NCBI RefSeq assembly: GCF_000472385.1 | Contig: NZ_AWZU01000017.1 | Coordinates: 96,716 to 158,174, forward strand | Length of the DNA: 61,459 nucleotides | DNA from: Bradyrhizobium sp. ARR65 | Lineage (GTDB): Bacteria; Pseudomonadota; Alphaproteobacteria; Rhizobiales; Xanthobacteraceae | Direction of reading: 5' to 3' | Shown here: one piece after another, positions 1-7,277 of the stretch | Layout: the number at the start of each line of letters is the position of its first letter | Position numbering within the stretch: the stretch's first letter is position 1 | The notes under the pieces: model-generated | Database searches by the model: none | What the model saw: the letters and a program-made list of their open reading frames with translations, nothing else | What the model was told of the DNA's origin: nothing | Made by a program: the position numbers and the translations under genes

Positions 1-116
1 CCGGCTCTCGCAGCGGGGCCGTTCATCCTTCGAGGCTCGCCATCGCGAGCACCTCAGGACGACGGTTCAACTTAGGCCCGGCTCTGCGCTTCGCTCGGCC
101 GGACGATGATGTGAGC
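1..116. repeat. Dispersed intergenic repeat fragment at window edge
   Basis: No gene is seen here. The segment CCGTTCATCCTTCGAGGCTC near position 20 is matched by a similar run near 61368-61390. Both are followed by a small GCG/CGC hairpin and a CTCAGGACGACGG or CTCAGAATGACGG tail. This looks like one of the short palindromic intergenic repeats scattered through the window. Confidence 0.5.
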
Positions 117-800
117 TCACCCGGCAATCGCACTTGCCGCGATATTGACTGTCAGTGCGAGCAGGGCGGTGTTGTAGATGAACGAGACGATGCCGTGCGC
201 GGTCGCGGTGCGACGGATGGTCTTGTCGGTGATCCCGACATCTGAGACCTGCGCGGTCATCCCGATGACGAAGGAGAAATAGACGAAATCCCAATAGTCG
301 GCGTGATCCTGTTGGTCGCCGCTCGGAAATTGCAGCCCGCCCGGCTTGTGGCCGCGGTAATAGGCATGGGCATAATGCAGCGCGAACGTCGTGTGCACCG
401 CCGCCCAGGACAGCGCAATCGTGACAGTGGCGAGCCCCAGCTCAAGAACGTTGCGGTGGGAGGCGCCGAGCTCGGATACGATTGCCGCGATGCTGGCGAA
501 GGCGCCGAGGGCGGCCACCATCAGGATCACGAAGCGCCCGTCGTCCTGCAGCACCGCGTCGCGGCGGATATGGCGGTGCTCGCTGCGCAGCATCATGCTG
601 TAGACCAGGAGCAGATAGAAGGCGACGAAGACGTCCCAGGCGACGAGCAGGCGGGTGATCAGCCGCAACGAAGCCGGCAACAAGAAGAAGGCAGCGATGC
701 CGATCGCGATCGCGATGAAGGTGCGCGGGCGCGCGTAAACCACGCGCACCGGGAGCCACAACCTTCGGAAGCGGACAAGAATGGGATCGTCAGCTTCCAT
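117..800 (-). CDS. DUF1345 family integral membrane protein
   Basis: A 227-residue polytopic membrane protein starting MEADDPIL. The reading frame stays open 21 codons upstream, but that extension overlaps the next gene and does not look like protein, so I chose the internal ATG. Hydrophobic stretches lie near residues 26-47, 48-70, 89-111, 117-140 and at the C terminus. The segment YWDFVYFSFVIGMTAQVSD with a following arginine-rich loop is typical of DUF1345, a family of unknown function. It ends next to the intergenic repeat at the window edge and follows the polyprenyl synthetase gene by 16 bp, so the two may be cotranscribed. Confidence 0.8.
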   Translation of the reverse strand: MEADDPILVRFRRLWLPVRVVYARPRTFIAIAIGIAAFFLLPASLRLITRLLVAWDVFVAFYLLLVYSMMLRSEHRHIRRDAVLQDDGRFVILMVAALGAFASIAAIVSELGASHRNVLELGLATVTIALSWAAVHTTFALHYAHAYYRGHKPGGLQFPSGDQQDHADYWDFVYFSFVIGMTAQVSDVGITDKTIRRTATAHGIVSFIYNTALLALTVNIAASAIAG

Positions 801-816
801 CGCGATTTCTCTGCCG

Positions 817-1740
817 CTAATTCTTGCGCTCGGCGACGAAGTGCGCAGCGGCCCGCAGCACATCGGCCCTCGCGCCGAAGATCGACAGCGCCGCGTCGCC
901 CCGCGCGAGCAGATCGCGTACGCGCCGCCTGGCGCCTTCGATGCCGAGCTGCGTCACGAAGGTGGTTTTGCCGAGCTCAGCATCCGCGCCGGCGGGCTTA
1001 CCCAGCGTCGCCGCATCGCCTTCGACGTCGAGCAGGTCGTCGGCGATCTGGAAGGCTTCGCCGAGCGCACGGCCGAAATCGTCGAGCGCCTTGTATTCGG
1101 CTTGCGTTGCCTGGCCGAGGATCGCGCCCGCGATACAGCCGAAGCGCAAGAGCGCGCCGGTCTTCATCTGCTGCAGGCGCGCCACATCCACCGGCTCGCG
1201 GTCGCCGAAACGCCCTTCGCCGGCCAGATCCAGCATCTGCCCGCCGGCCATGCCGCCGACACCGGAGGCGCGTGCCAGCGCCCGCGTCAGCGCCAGCCGC
1301 ACCGCCGGCTCGCGGTGAATCTCGTCGCGCGTGATGATGTCGAAGGCGATGGTGAGCAGCGCATCGCCCGCGAGGATCGCGGTGGCGTCGTCATAGGCCT
1401 TGTGCAGGGTGGGCCGGCCGCGGCGCAGATCGCTGTTGTCCATTGCCGGCAAATCGTCGTGGATCAGGGAATAGCAGTGGATGCATTCCAGCGCGGCGCC
1501 TGCCAGCAGCGCCGCTTCGCGCGGGACGGAAAATACGGCCGCGCTTTCCACGACCAGAAAGGGCCGCAAGCGCTTGCCTCCACCAAGGCTCGAATAGCGC
1601 ATGGCATCGACCAGCCGCTTCGGGCGGGCGATCTCATCGGCCAGCACGGTGTCCGACAGCAGCGTGGAAAGCAGAGCTTCGGTGTCCTCCGCGGTCTTAT
1701 CCAGTCGTTTCGTGAAGTCGGTGAGGGCCGTACCGGTCAT
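817..1740 (-). CDS. Polyprenyl synthetase (farnesyl/geranylgeranyl diphosphate synthase type)
   Basis: A 307-residue trans-isoprenyl diphosphate synthase that condenses isopentenyl diphosphate with allylic diphosphates. Both Asp-rich motifs are visible: DDLPAMD (first DDxxD-type) and DDLLD (second). GGKRLRP near the N terminus is the conserved diphosphate-binding GGKR. Length and motif spacing fit the IspA/FPP synthase group, which feeds ubiquinone, hopanoid and undecaprenyl synthesis; product chain length cannot be read from sequence with certainty. An ATG seven codons further upstream (1761) is an alternative start. Confidence 0.85.
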   Translation of the reverse strand: MTGTALTDFTKRLDKTAEDTEALLSTLLSDTVLADEIARPKRLVDAMRYSSLGGGKRLRPFLVVESAAVFSVPREAALLAGAALECIHCYSLIHDDLPAMDNSDLRRGRPTLHKAYDDATAILAGDALLTIAFDIITRDEIHREPAVRLALTRALARASGVGGMAGGQMLDLAGEGRFGDREPVDVARLQQMKTGALLRFGCIAGAILGQATQAEYKALDDFGRALGEAFQIADDLLDVEGDAATLGKPAGADAELGKTTFVTQLGIEGARRRVRDLLARGDAALSIFGARADVLRAAAHFVAERKN

Positions 1741-1927
1741 CAAGGAAAGCTCCAGGGTCAAATTTGGCCGGACAATCCTTTATGCTGCGCGCTTCGTCAA
1801 TTGCGCTGCGTGCAGGTCAACGCCTTAAAAGCGCTTGAAAAAAAGCGGGACCTGCCAGGCAGATTGGCTGTTCGTCCGGGGCGATCCCTCCCCAATTCGT
1901 CTTTGTCTCCAAACAGAAACAGTTAAT

Positions 1928-2593
1928 TTGCGCCTCTTTCGAACTCTGCTTCTGGTCGTGATCGCGCTTGCGCTGGTGCCCTATGTCCTGGCGCCATTTT
2001 ATCGCGGCGGCCATCCCGTTTCGGCGCTGATGGCGTGGCGGTCGCTCAAGGGCGCACCGGTCAAAAGGCAGTGGATGGACATCGCTGCAATGTCGCCCGA
2101 CCTGCCGCGCGCGGTGGTTGCGGCGGAGGATGCGCATTTCTGCAAGCATCATGGCATCGATTGGGGCGCCTTGCGCGAGGTGATCGACGACGCCCAGGAG
2201 GGAGGGGAGCTGCGCGGCGCGTCCACCATCACCCAGCAGGTTGCCAAGAACCTGTTCCTCGCGCCTATCCCCGATCTGATCCGCAAGGTGCTGGAGTTCC
2301 CCTTGGCGATGTGGATCGATTTTGTGCTGACGAAACAGCGCATTCTGGAAATTTATCTGAACATCGCGGAATTGGGCCCCGCGGGCCAGTTCGGCGCCGA
2401 GGCCGGTGCCGCTTACGCCTTTGGCCGTTCGGCGAGCGACCTCTCGGCGCGGCAGGCGGCGCTCTTGGCGGCGATTCTGCCCAATCCGGTCAAGCGCAGC
2501 GCCCGCAGTCCGTCGCCGCTCGTGCGCCGCCTGGCGGGAACCTACATGGCCCGGGCCGAGGGGATCAGGCGTTGCTGGGCCGAAAATCGCTAG
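1928..2593 (+). CDS. mtgA: Monofunctional peptidoglycan glycosyltransferase MtgA
   Basis: Family GT51 enzyme that polymerises lipid II into glycan strands at the inner membrane. An N-terminal membrane anchor (FRTLLLVVIALALVPYVL) is followed by the GT51 signatures: AVVAAEDAHFCKHHGID with the catalytic Glu, and GGSTITQQ-type RGASTITQQVAKNLFL. The later KQRILEIYLNIAELG motif is also complete. There is no transpeptidase domain, as expected for MtgA. The frame has no ATG start; TTG at 1928 puts the anchor at the N terminus as in relatives, while TTG at 1835 would add 31 poorly protein-like residues. Start uncertain, function secure. Confidence 0.9.
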   Translation: MRLFRTLLLVVIALALVPYVLAPFYRGGHPVSALMAWRSLKGAPVKRQWMDIAAMSPDLPRAVVAAEDAHFCKHHGIDWGALREVIDDAQEGGELRGASTITQQVAKNLFLAPIPDLIRKVLEFPLAMWIDFVLTKQRILEIYLNIAELGPAGQFGAEAGAAYAFGRSASDLSARQAALLAAILPNPVKRSARSPSPLVRRLAGTYMARAEGIRRCWAENR

Positions 2594-2751
2594 TGTTTGG
2601 GCGGATTTGGTGCATTTTTGCGCTCCGATACCCTAGCTTTGCGCCCCCCGATCCTCTATAAGCGCGCACCTGATCCGGTATTCGGCTTGCGCGGTATTTT
2701 TGCGCGCCAAACTGCGTCCCCTTGCGGACGCCGGTATCAAGAGACATCCCT

Positions 2752-2795
2752 AGAGGACACCGACACCTAACACCGATACCCAGAGGACACCGACA
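2752..2795 (+). promoter_or_regulatory. Duplicated 14-bp leader repeat at the rpmF ribosome binding site
   Basis: AGAGGACACCGACA occurs at 2752-2765 and again at 2782-2795, exactly 30 bp apart. The second copy places an AGAGG ribosome-binding sequence just before the rpmF ATG, so the first copy is a duplicate Shine-Dalgarno without a start codon at the matching distance. Between them CACCGATACCC partly repeats the same core. Whether this affects L32 translation is not shown by the sequence. Confidence 0.55.
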
Positions 2796-2977
2796 TGGCC
2801 GTTCCCAGACGAAAAACTTCGCCCTCGCGACGTGGCATGCGCCGCTCGGCGGACGCGTTGAAGAAGCCCACTTATGTTGAGGATAAGGATTCCGGCGAAC
2901 TCCGTCGCCCGCACCACCTCGACCTGAAGACCGGCATGTATAAGGGCCGGCAGGTGCTGAAGAAGAAAGAATCCTGA
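2795..2977 (+). CDS. rpmF: 50S ribosomal protein L32
   Basis: A 60-residue basic protein starting MAVPRRKTSPSRRGMRRSAD, the standard alphaproteobacterial L32 N terminus, with a lysine-rich C terminus. L32 is a component of the large ribosomal subunit. It follows mtgA by about 200 bp and has its own leader with a duplicated ribosome-binding motif. Downstream, GGGCAAG (2997-3003) and CTTGCCC (3010-3016) form a 7-bp hairpin with a 6-nt loop, without a clear T tract. Confidence 0.97.
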   Translation: MAVPRRKTSPSRRGMRRSADALKKPTYVEDKDSGELRRPHHLDLKTGMYKGRQVLKKKES

Positions 2978-3115
2978 CTTCGGTTGGGCGCCAGGCGGGC
3001 AAGCTTGCGCTTGCCCCAGCCAGGCCAATGAATGCGGTAGGACTACTCCCGGTGGCGAACGAATGGCGCTACGCCTGGGGAAGATCCGGTTCTCAAAGCA
3101 GGCCTCGCCGATTCC

Positions 3116-3775
3116 ATGGTCGGTTTTCCGCTTCTTCTCATTCCGCTCGCGGTCTACAACATCGTCGTCTTCCTGATGCGCGACGTCTCCTTTACGGAGG
3201 CGCTGTTTACGCTGACGCTGCCGTCGGGTGCCGTATGGCCGGTCACGCTCAGCGACATTCTGATCGCTCTGGGCATGGTCTTGCTGCTGCTTGAGGTGAT
3301 CAAGGGCGCGCGGCCAGGCGCGAAATACCTGATGGATCACCTGCTGTCGCTGGTGGTGTTCGGCGCCGCCGCGGCCGAATTTGTGCTGTGGCCGAAATTC
3401 GCGAGTTCGACCTACTTCCTGCTGGTGCTGTTGGCGTTCGTGGATTTCGTGTCGGGCATCGCGCTGCGCGCGCGCAGGTCGCTGCGTTATGTGACGGTCG
3501 AGGAGGCTCCCCGTCGTAGCCGGGCCAGGCGCGAGGAAGCAGGGGCGGCAGAACCGCATGTCGAGCCCGCGCCTGCGGCGCCACCTGCAAATGCCGCGCC
3601 CACCGCCCCGCCGGCTACGCCGCAGCCGTCAGCCGCTTCTGTCGCCGAATCGGTCCTTGCCGATCATTCCGGACCCAACGCGGCGCCGCCGGCGGCTGAT
3701 ACGGCCGAGCAGCGGTCGCCCGCGCTCCAGCCCAACAGCGGCGCGGAGGGCACACCAGAACCGCCGCAGCGCTAG
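3116..3775 (+). CDS. Hypothetical membrane protein with Pro/Ala-rich tail
   Basis: A 219-residue protein of unknown function. The N-terminal 125 residues hold about four hydrophobic segments (near 3-20, 45-60, 72-92 and 95-115). The C-terminal 90 residues are rich in proline, alanine and glutamate and probably disordered in the cytoplasm. I do not recognise a named family. It stands alone between rpmF and a repeat-containing gap. Codon usage and GC-rich third positions fit a real gene. Confidence 0.7.
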   Translation: MVGFPLLLIPLAVYNIVVFLMRDVSFTEALFTLTLPSGAVWPVTLSDILIALGMVLLLLEVIKGARPGAKYLMDHLLSLVVFGAAAAEFVLWPKFASSTYFLLVLLAFVDFVSGIALRARRSLRYVTVEEAPRRSRARREEAGAAEPHVEPAPAAPPANAAPTAPPATPQPSAASVAESVLADHSGPNAAPPAADTAEQRSPALQPNSGAEGTPEPPQR

Positions 3776-3815
3776 GGCGCAGTGACCTCATCATCGCGCC
3801 TCAGGCTTCGTTTGC

Positions 3816-3860
3816 GCATGATCTTTTCCGAAAACCGCAGCACCCTCTTCCGGATCATGC
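3816..3860. repeat. GCATGATC palindrome (short form)
   Basis: GCATGATC at 3816-3823 and GATCATGC at 3853-3860 are perfect inverted repeats enclosing a TTTTCCGAAAACCG core. This is a shortened relative of the composite palindromes at 39970-40071 and 61130-61231. Confidence 0.75.
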
Positions 3861-3869
3861 GCCAATTCC

Positions 3870-4154
3870 TCAGATCATCTGCCGCGTGAGACGCCCGGCG
3901 TCGCAAGGGCGCCGCTGGTGCGCGCGATAGGCGGAGATCGCGTCCGCGCTTTCGCCAGGGGAGCTGCGGGTGTGCGAAAACCGCTCGGCATTGGCGATGA
4001 GCTGCGCGACAAAGCCCGGATCCGGCGGTGGAAGTTTCGGCCGGCGCGACCAGCGCGCAGGCTCTGGGAGCGGCACGAGCGCGCCAGAGCTGGATTTCGG
4101 ACTGCCGGCCTGCCCGTCACAGATCATCAACTCGGCTTGGGCGGTACTCGACAT
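3870..4154 (-). CDS. Small hypothetical protein, 94 aa
   Basis: A short ORF starting MSSTAQAELMICDGQA and containing LVPLPEP, PDPGFVAQLIANAERF and a DAISAYRAHQR segment. From memory, similar small proteins (pattern PDPxFVxQLIAxAxxxxxTR followed by xxAYxA) recur in Bradyrhizobium relatives, which is why I favour this frame over overlapping plus-strand ORFs. No domain or function is recognised. It is encoded divergently from the GGDEF/EAL gene. Confidence 0.5.
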   Translation of the reverse strand: MSSTAQAELMICDGQAGSPKSSSGALVPLPEPARWSRRPKLPPPDPGFVAQLIANAERFSHTRSSPGESADAISAYRAHQRRPCDAGRLTRQMI

Positions 4155-4163
4155 CGCAAACTG

Positions 4164-4193
4164 ACGTCCCTGAACTGTCGCGTTTTGGGACGT
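4164..4193. promoter_or_regulatory. Operator-like dyad ACGTCCC-N16-GGGACGT
   Basis: ACGTCCC (4164-4170) and GGGACGT (4187-4193) form a perfect 7-bp inverted repeat, followed by a third half-site CCGTCCC. The site lies in the divergent gap between the 94-residue ORF and the GGDEF/EAL gene. It could be a transcription-factor site or a weak hairpin; no cognate regulator is identified. Confidence 0.35.
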
Positions 4194-4368
4194 TGCCGTC
4201 CCTGCGATTTACGAATTCGCAAGGATTATGCCGCCGGACCGCGCCCGGTTTCCACGCCGTTCAGACATGGTTTGTAAATTCTTTATCAACTTTACTTACC
4301 GTCGGCATCAAACAGGGCCTATCCTCGCGCGTTAAGAATCAACGGTCCTGTCCCGGAACGAGGCGAAC

Positions 4369-6057
4369 GTGACATCACTGCCAACCTCGACCATCCTGGC
4401 CTCGCTTGGGCAGGCGGCGTTTGTCTGGGACATCGCGACCGATGCCATCCGCTGGAGCGATCATGTCGGCGCGGTCTTCCCGGATCTTGCGCCCGCCTCG
4501 CTTGCCAGCGGCGCCGAGTTCGCCAAGCTGATCGAACCGCAGCGCTCGATCCGCAGCGATGCGCTGCATCTTTCGCCGGCTGCTCATGACGCCAACGGCG
4601 TGCCCTACAGGATCGAATATGCGGTGCGCGCGTCGACGGCCGCGCAGCCGGTCTGGATCGAGGAGACCGGCTGCTGGTTCGCCGGTCCCGACGGCCGGCC
4701 GGCGCGCGCCCAAGGCGTCGTGCGCATCAATAACGAGCGCCATGCGGCCGAAGAACAGCTTTTGAAGCTGTCGCGCAACGACGCGCTGACGGGCGAGCTC
4801 AATCGCACACATCTGATCGCGGCGCTTGCAGAAACCATCGAGGAAGCGCAACGCTACCGTTCCTCCTGCGCATTCATGCTGATCGGCATCGATCACCTGG
4901 CGCGCATCAACGATGCGTTCGGGTTCGATGTTGCGGACGGTGTGATTGCGGAAGTGGCCAAGCGCGTCCGTGCGCGGCTGCGCGGCGGCGACGTGCTCGG
5001 ACGTTTTTCCGGCAACAAGTTCGGTGTGATCCTGAAGAACTGCACGCAGGACGACATGACGGTCGCCGCCGAGCGGTTTCTCGCCGCGGTCCGCGACGAG
5101 GTGGTGCCGACCAGACTGGGTCCGGTCTCGGTCACTGCGTCCATCGGCGCGGTCAGCGTCCCGCGCTATGCACGTTCGCCCGAGGAGGCGATCAACCGCG
5201 CCCACGAGACGCTCGATAGTGCCAAGCGCCGCCACGCCGGCTCGTTCGCCGCCTGGCGCCCGAATGTCGAGCGCGAGGCCCAGCGCCGCGTCAACATCCG
5301 CGTCACCGACGAGATCGTCACCGCGTTGAACGAACGGCGGATCGCGCTTGCCTTCGAGCCGGTGGTGGAGGCGCATGCGCGCAAGCCGGCCTTTTACGAA
5401 TGCCTGGTCCGGATGGAGCAGGAGGGCGGCAGGACGCTGCTTGCGCCCGATATCGTCCCGGTCGCCGAGCGGCTCGGCCTGATCCGGCTGGTCGATCATC
5501 GCGTGCTCGAACTCGTCGTTGCCGAACTCGCCGCCGCGCCGCACATCTCGCTCAGCCTCAACATCTCGCCCGAGACCACGATGGACTCCGACTGGTGGGC
5601 TTCGATCGAGTCGCTGATGCGCGCTCATCCCAGCGCGGCCGAGCGGCTGATCGTCGAGATCACCGAAACGGTCGCGATCCAGGACATCGACGGTCTGCGC
5701 GGCTTCGTCACTCGCTTGAAGAATCTCGGCAGCCGGATTGCGATCGACGATTTCGGCGCCGGCTACACCTCGTTCCGCAACTTGCGCAAGCTCGCCGTCG
5801 ACATCGTGAAGATCGACGGTGCCTTCGTGCAGAACATCGCGACATCAGCCGACGACCGCGCCTTCGTGCAGACGCTGATCGATCTTTCGCGACGGCTGAA
5901 GATCAAGACGGTCGCCGAATGGGTGCAGGATGAGACAGCAGCCGGCATGCTGCGCGACTGGGGCTGCGATTACATCCAGGGCCGGCTGATCGGGCTGGCA
6001 TCGGCGCAGCGGCCCTGGAAGAGTGTGGTCGAGAACACATTGCCTGCGGCGAGTTGA
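4369..6057 (+). CDS. PAS-like / degenerate GGDEF / EAL cyclic-di-GMP protein
   Basis: A 562-residue cytoplasmic signalling protein with a GTG start. Residues about 1-125 look like a PAS-type sensor, followed by a diguanylate-cyclase fold (about 130-290) whose active-site loop reads SGNKF at 214-218 instead of GG[D/E]EF, so cyclase activity is unlikely. The EAL domain (about 310-560) keeps the metal and catalytic residues: E344 in ECL (variant of EAL), N in LNIS, E in VEITE, D460-D461 in DDFGAGY, K in VKIDG, E in AEWVQ and Q in YIQG. It therefore looks like a c-di-GMP phosphodiesterase with a GGDEF domain possibly acting as GTP sensor or scaffold. Confidence 0.88.
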   Translation: MTSLPTSTILASLGQAAFVWDIATDAIRWSDHVGAVFPDLAPASLASGAEFAKLIEPQRSIRSDALHLSPAAHDANGVPYRIEYAVRASTAAQPVWIEETGCWFAGPDGRPARAQGVVRINNERHAAEEQLLKLSRNDALTGELNRTHLIAALAETIEEAQRYRSSCAFMLIGIDHLARINDAFGFDVADGVIAEVAKRVRARLRGGDVLGRFSGNKFGVILKNCTQDDMTVAAERFLAAVRDEVVPTRLGPVSVTASIGAVSVPRYARSPEEAINRAHETLDSAKRRHAGSFAAWRPNVEREAQRRVNIRVTDEIVTALNERRIALAFEPVVEAHARKPAFYECLVRMEQEGGRTLLAPDIVPVAERLGLIRLVDHRVLELVVAELAAAPHISLSLNISPETTMDSDWWASIESLMRAHPSAAERLIVEITETVAIQDIDGLRGFVTRLKNLGSRIAIDDFGAGYTSFRNLRKLAVDIVKIDGAFVQNIATSADDRAFVQTLIDLSRRLKIKTVAEWVQDETAAGMLRDWGCDYIQGRLIGLASAQRPWKSVVENTLPAAS

Positions 6058-6059
6058 TT

Positions 6060-6252
6060 CTCGAGCCGTCGTCGCGGGCAAGCGACTTGTCCGCTGAAGC
6101 TCGAAGAGCGAAGGCGGAAGCGCGACCCGGGGACCCATAACCCCCAGGCCTGTGTTGCTACGAAGGGAATCTACCAGACGACTCCACGGATGAATTCCGC
6201 GGTATAGGTCCCGGCTTTCGCCGGGACGACAGCGAGCAAGGACGATTGGACG
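6060..6252. repeat. Dispersed palindromic repeats downstream of the EAL gene
   Basis: No gene seen. Positions 6067-6124 hold a segment that, reversed, reads GCTTCCGCCTTCGCTCTTC then GAGCTTC; a close relative lies at 33000-33045. Positions 6209-6231 form the hairpin GTCCCGGCTTTCGCCGGGAC, the same REP-like core seen at 14885-15045 and 50514-50636. Confidence 0.6.
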
Positions 6253-6864
6253 TCACTCTTCCTTTTTCGCCTCTTTCGACACGGGCTCTTTCGACATGCG
6301 ATCGAGCCGCTCCTGCATCTCCTTCATCTGCCGGCGCAGCTCATCGATGTTGCTGGTCTCTTCCTCGCTCGGCGGCGGCTCGGGCGATTTCTCCGCCTCG
6401 GCCGTCGGGGGACGCGTGAACGGCTTGAACATCGAGAAGGTTTGCTGGAACAGCTCCATGTTGCGGCGAACCTGCTCCTCAAGCGGCGCGAAAGGTGTGC
6501 CGCTCAAGGTGCTCGCAAGCTGCTTGCGAAACTTTTCCTGCTCGCGCGTCAGCGTGTCGATCGATTGTTCCAGATATTTCGGCACCACCATCTGCATGCT
6601 GTCGCCATAGAAGCGGATCAGTTGGCGCAGGAAAGTGGTGGGCAACAGATTCTGCCCCGCCTTGTTCTCCTGCTCGAAGATGATCTGCGCGAGCACCGAG
6701 CGGGTGATGTCATCGCCGGTCTTGGCGTCGTAGACGAGGAAGTCCTCGCCGTTCTTCACCATGGCCGCGAGATCCTCCAGCGTCACATAGGTGCTGGTGC
6801 CGGTATTATAGAGCCGGCGGTTTGCGTACTTCTTGATGGTTGTGGGTTGATCTGATTTCGCCAT
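6253..6864 (-). CDS. phaR: Polyhydroxyalkanoate synthesis repressor PhaR
   Basis: A 203-residue DNA-binding regulator that senses PHB and represses phasin and PHA genes. The N terminus TIKKYANRRLYNTGTSTYVTL is the hallmark PHB/PHA accumulation regulator DNA-binding domain (about 8-70), followed by a PHB-granule-associated region and a charged coiled-coil-like tail (NIDELRRQMKEMQERLDRM). It is divergent from phaA across a 413-bp gap containing TGC/GCA-rich dyads of the type reported for PhaR binding in Paracoccus and Rhodobacter. Confidence 0.95.
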   Translation of the reverse strand: MAKSDQPTTIKKYANRRLYNTGTSTYVTLEDLAAMVKNGEDFLVYDAKTGDDITRSVLAQIIFEQENKAGQNLLPTTFLRQLIRFYGDSMQMVVPKYLEQSIDTLTREQEKFRKQLASTLSGTPFAPLEEQVRRNMELFQQTFSMFKPFTRPPTAEAEKSPEPPPSEEETSNIDELRRQMKEMQERLDRMSKEPVSKEAKKEE

Positions 6865-6975
6865 GGCTCACACTTCGCACCAGAGGACGGGGGAACCCGA
6901 CGGCGTCGCCGCAGGGCTTACGAGCTACGCATCGCAACAAAGTAAGCACTTTCAACAGCTTTGCGCTACCGTTTT

Positions 6976-7048
6976 GTGCAGCACGGTTAATCGACGAGCA
7001 TTTCGCGCTGCGCAGCATGGCTTGCGAAGAGGTTTGTCGCGCTGCAGC
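6976..7048. promoter_or_regulatory. Three phased TGC/GCA dyads, candidate PhaR sites
   Basis: Three palindromes lie in the phaR-phaA gap: GTGCAGCAC (6976-6984), GCTGCGCAGC (7007-7016) and GCTGCAGC (7041-7048). Their centres are about 32 and 33 bp apart, roughly three helical turns. PhaR is known from Paracoccus and Rhodobacter work to bind TGC-rich dyads, so autoregulation or control of phaA is an inference. Confidence 0.5.
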
Positions 7049-7159
7049 AAAGTGCGCAAAAGCCCGCATTTTCAAGGCTTCCTGAATCCGGCGATGGCGG
7101 CGGCGGAGCGCGTGCGAGCCAATTTGAATGCAGTGCGATCCGATTTCGGGCAGCCCCCG

Positions 7160-7188
7160 TTGACATGCCTCAACGACGTTAACAGGAT
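7160..7188 (+). promoter_or_regulatory. Candidate sigma-70 promoter of phaA
   Basis: TTGACA at 7160-7165 is followed after 17 bp by CAGGAT at 7183-7188. The box lies about 90 bp upstream of the phaA start. The -35 is consensus and the -10 weak. Confidence 0.4.
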
Positions 7189-7277
7189 GCGGCTTAGACA
7201 AAGTGGTGCGCCAATTCCGGTCGCTCGCCGCATTGCAAAGACCTCAGCCCCAACCCAGAAGTCGTTAGGAGATGCCC

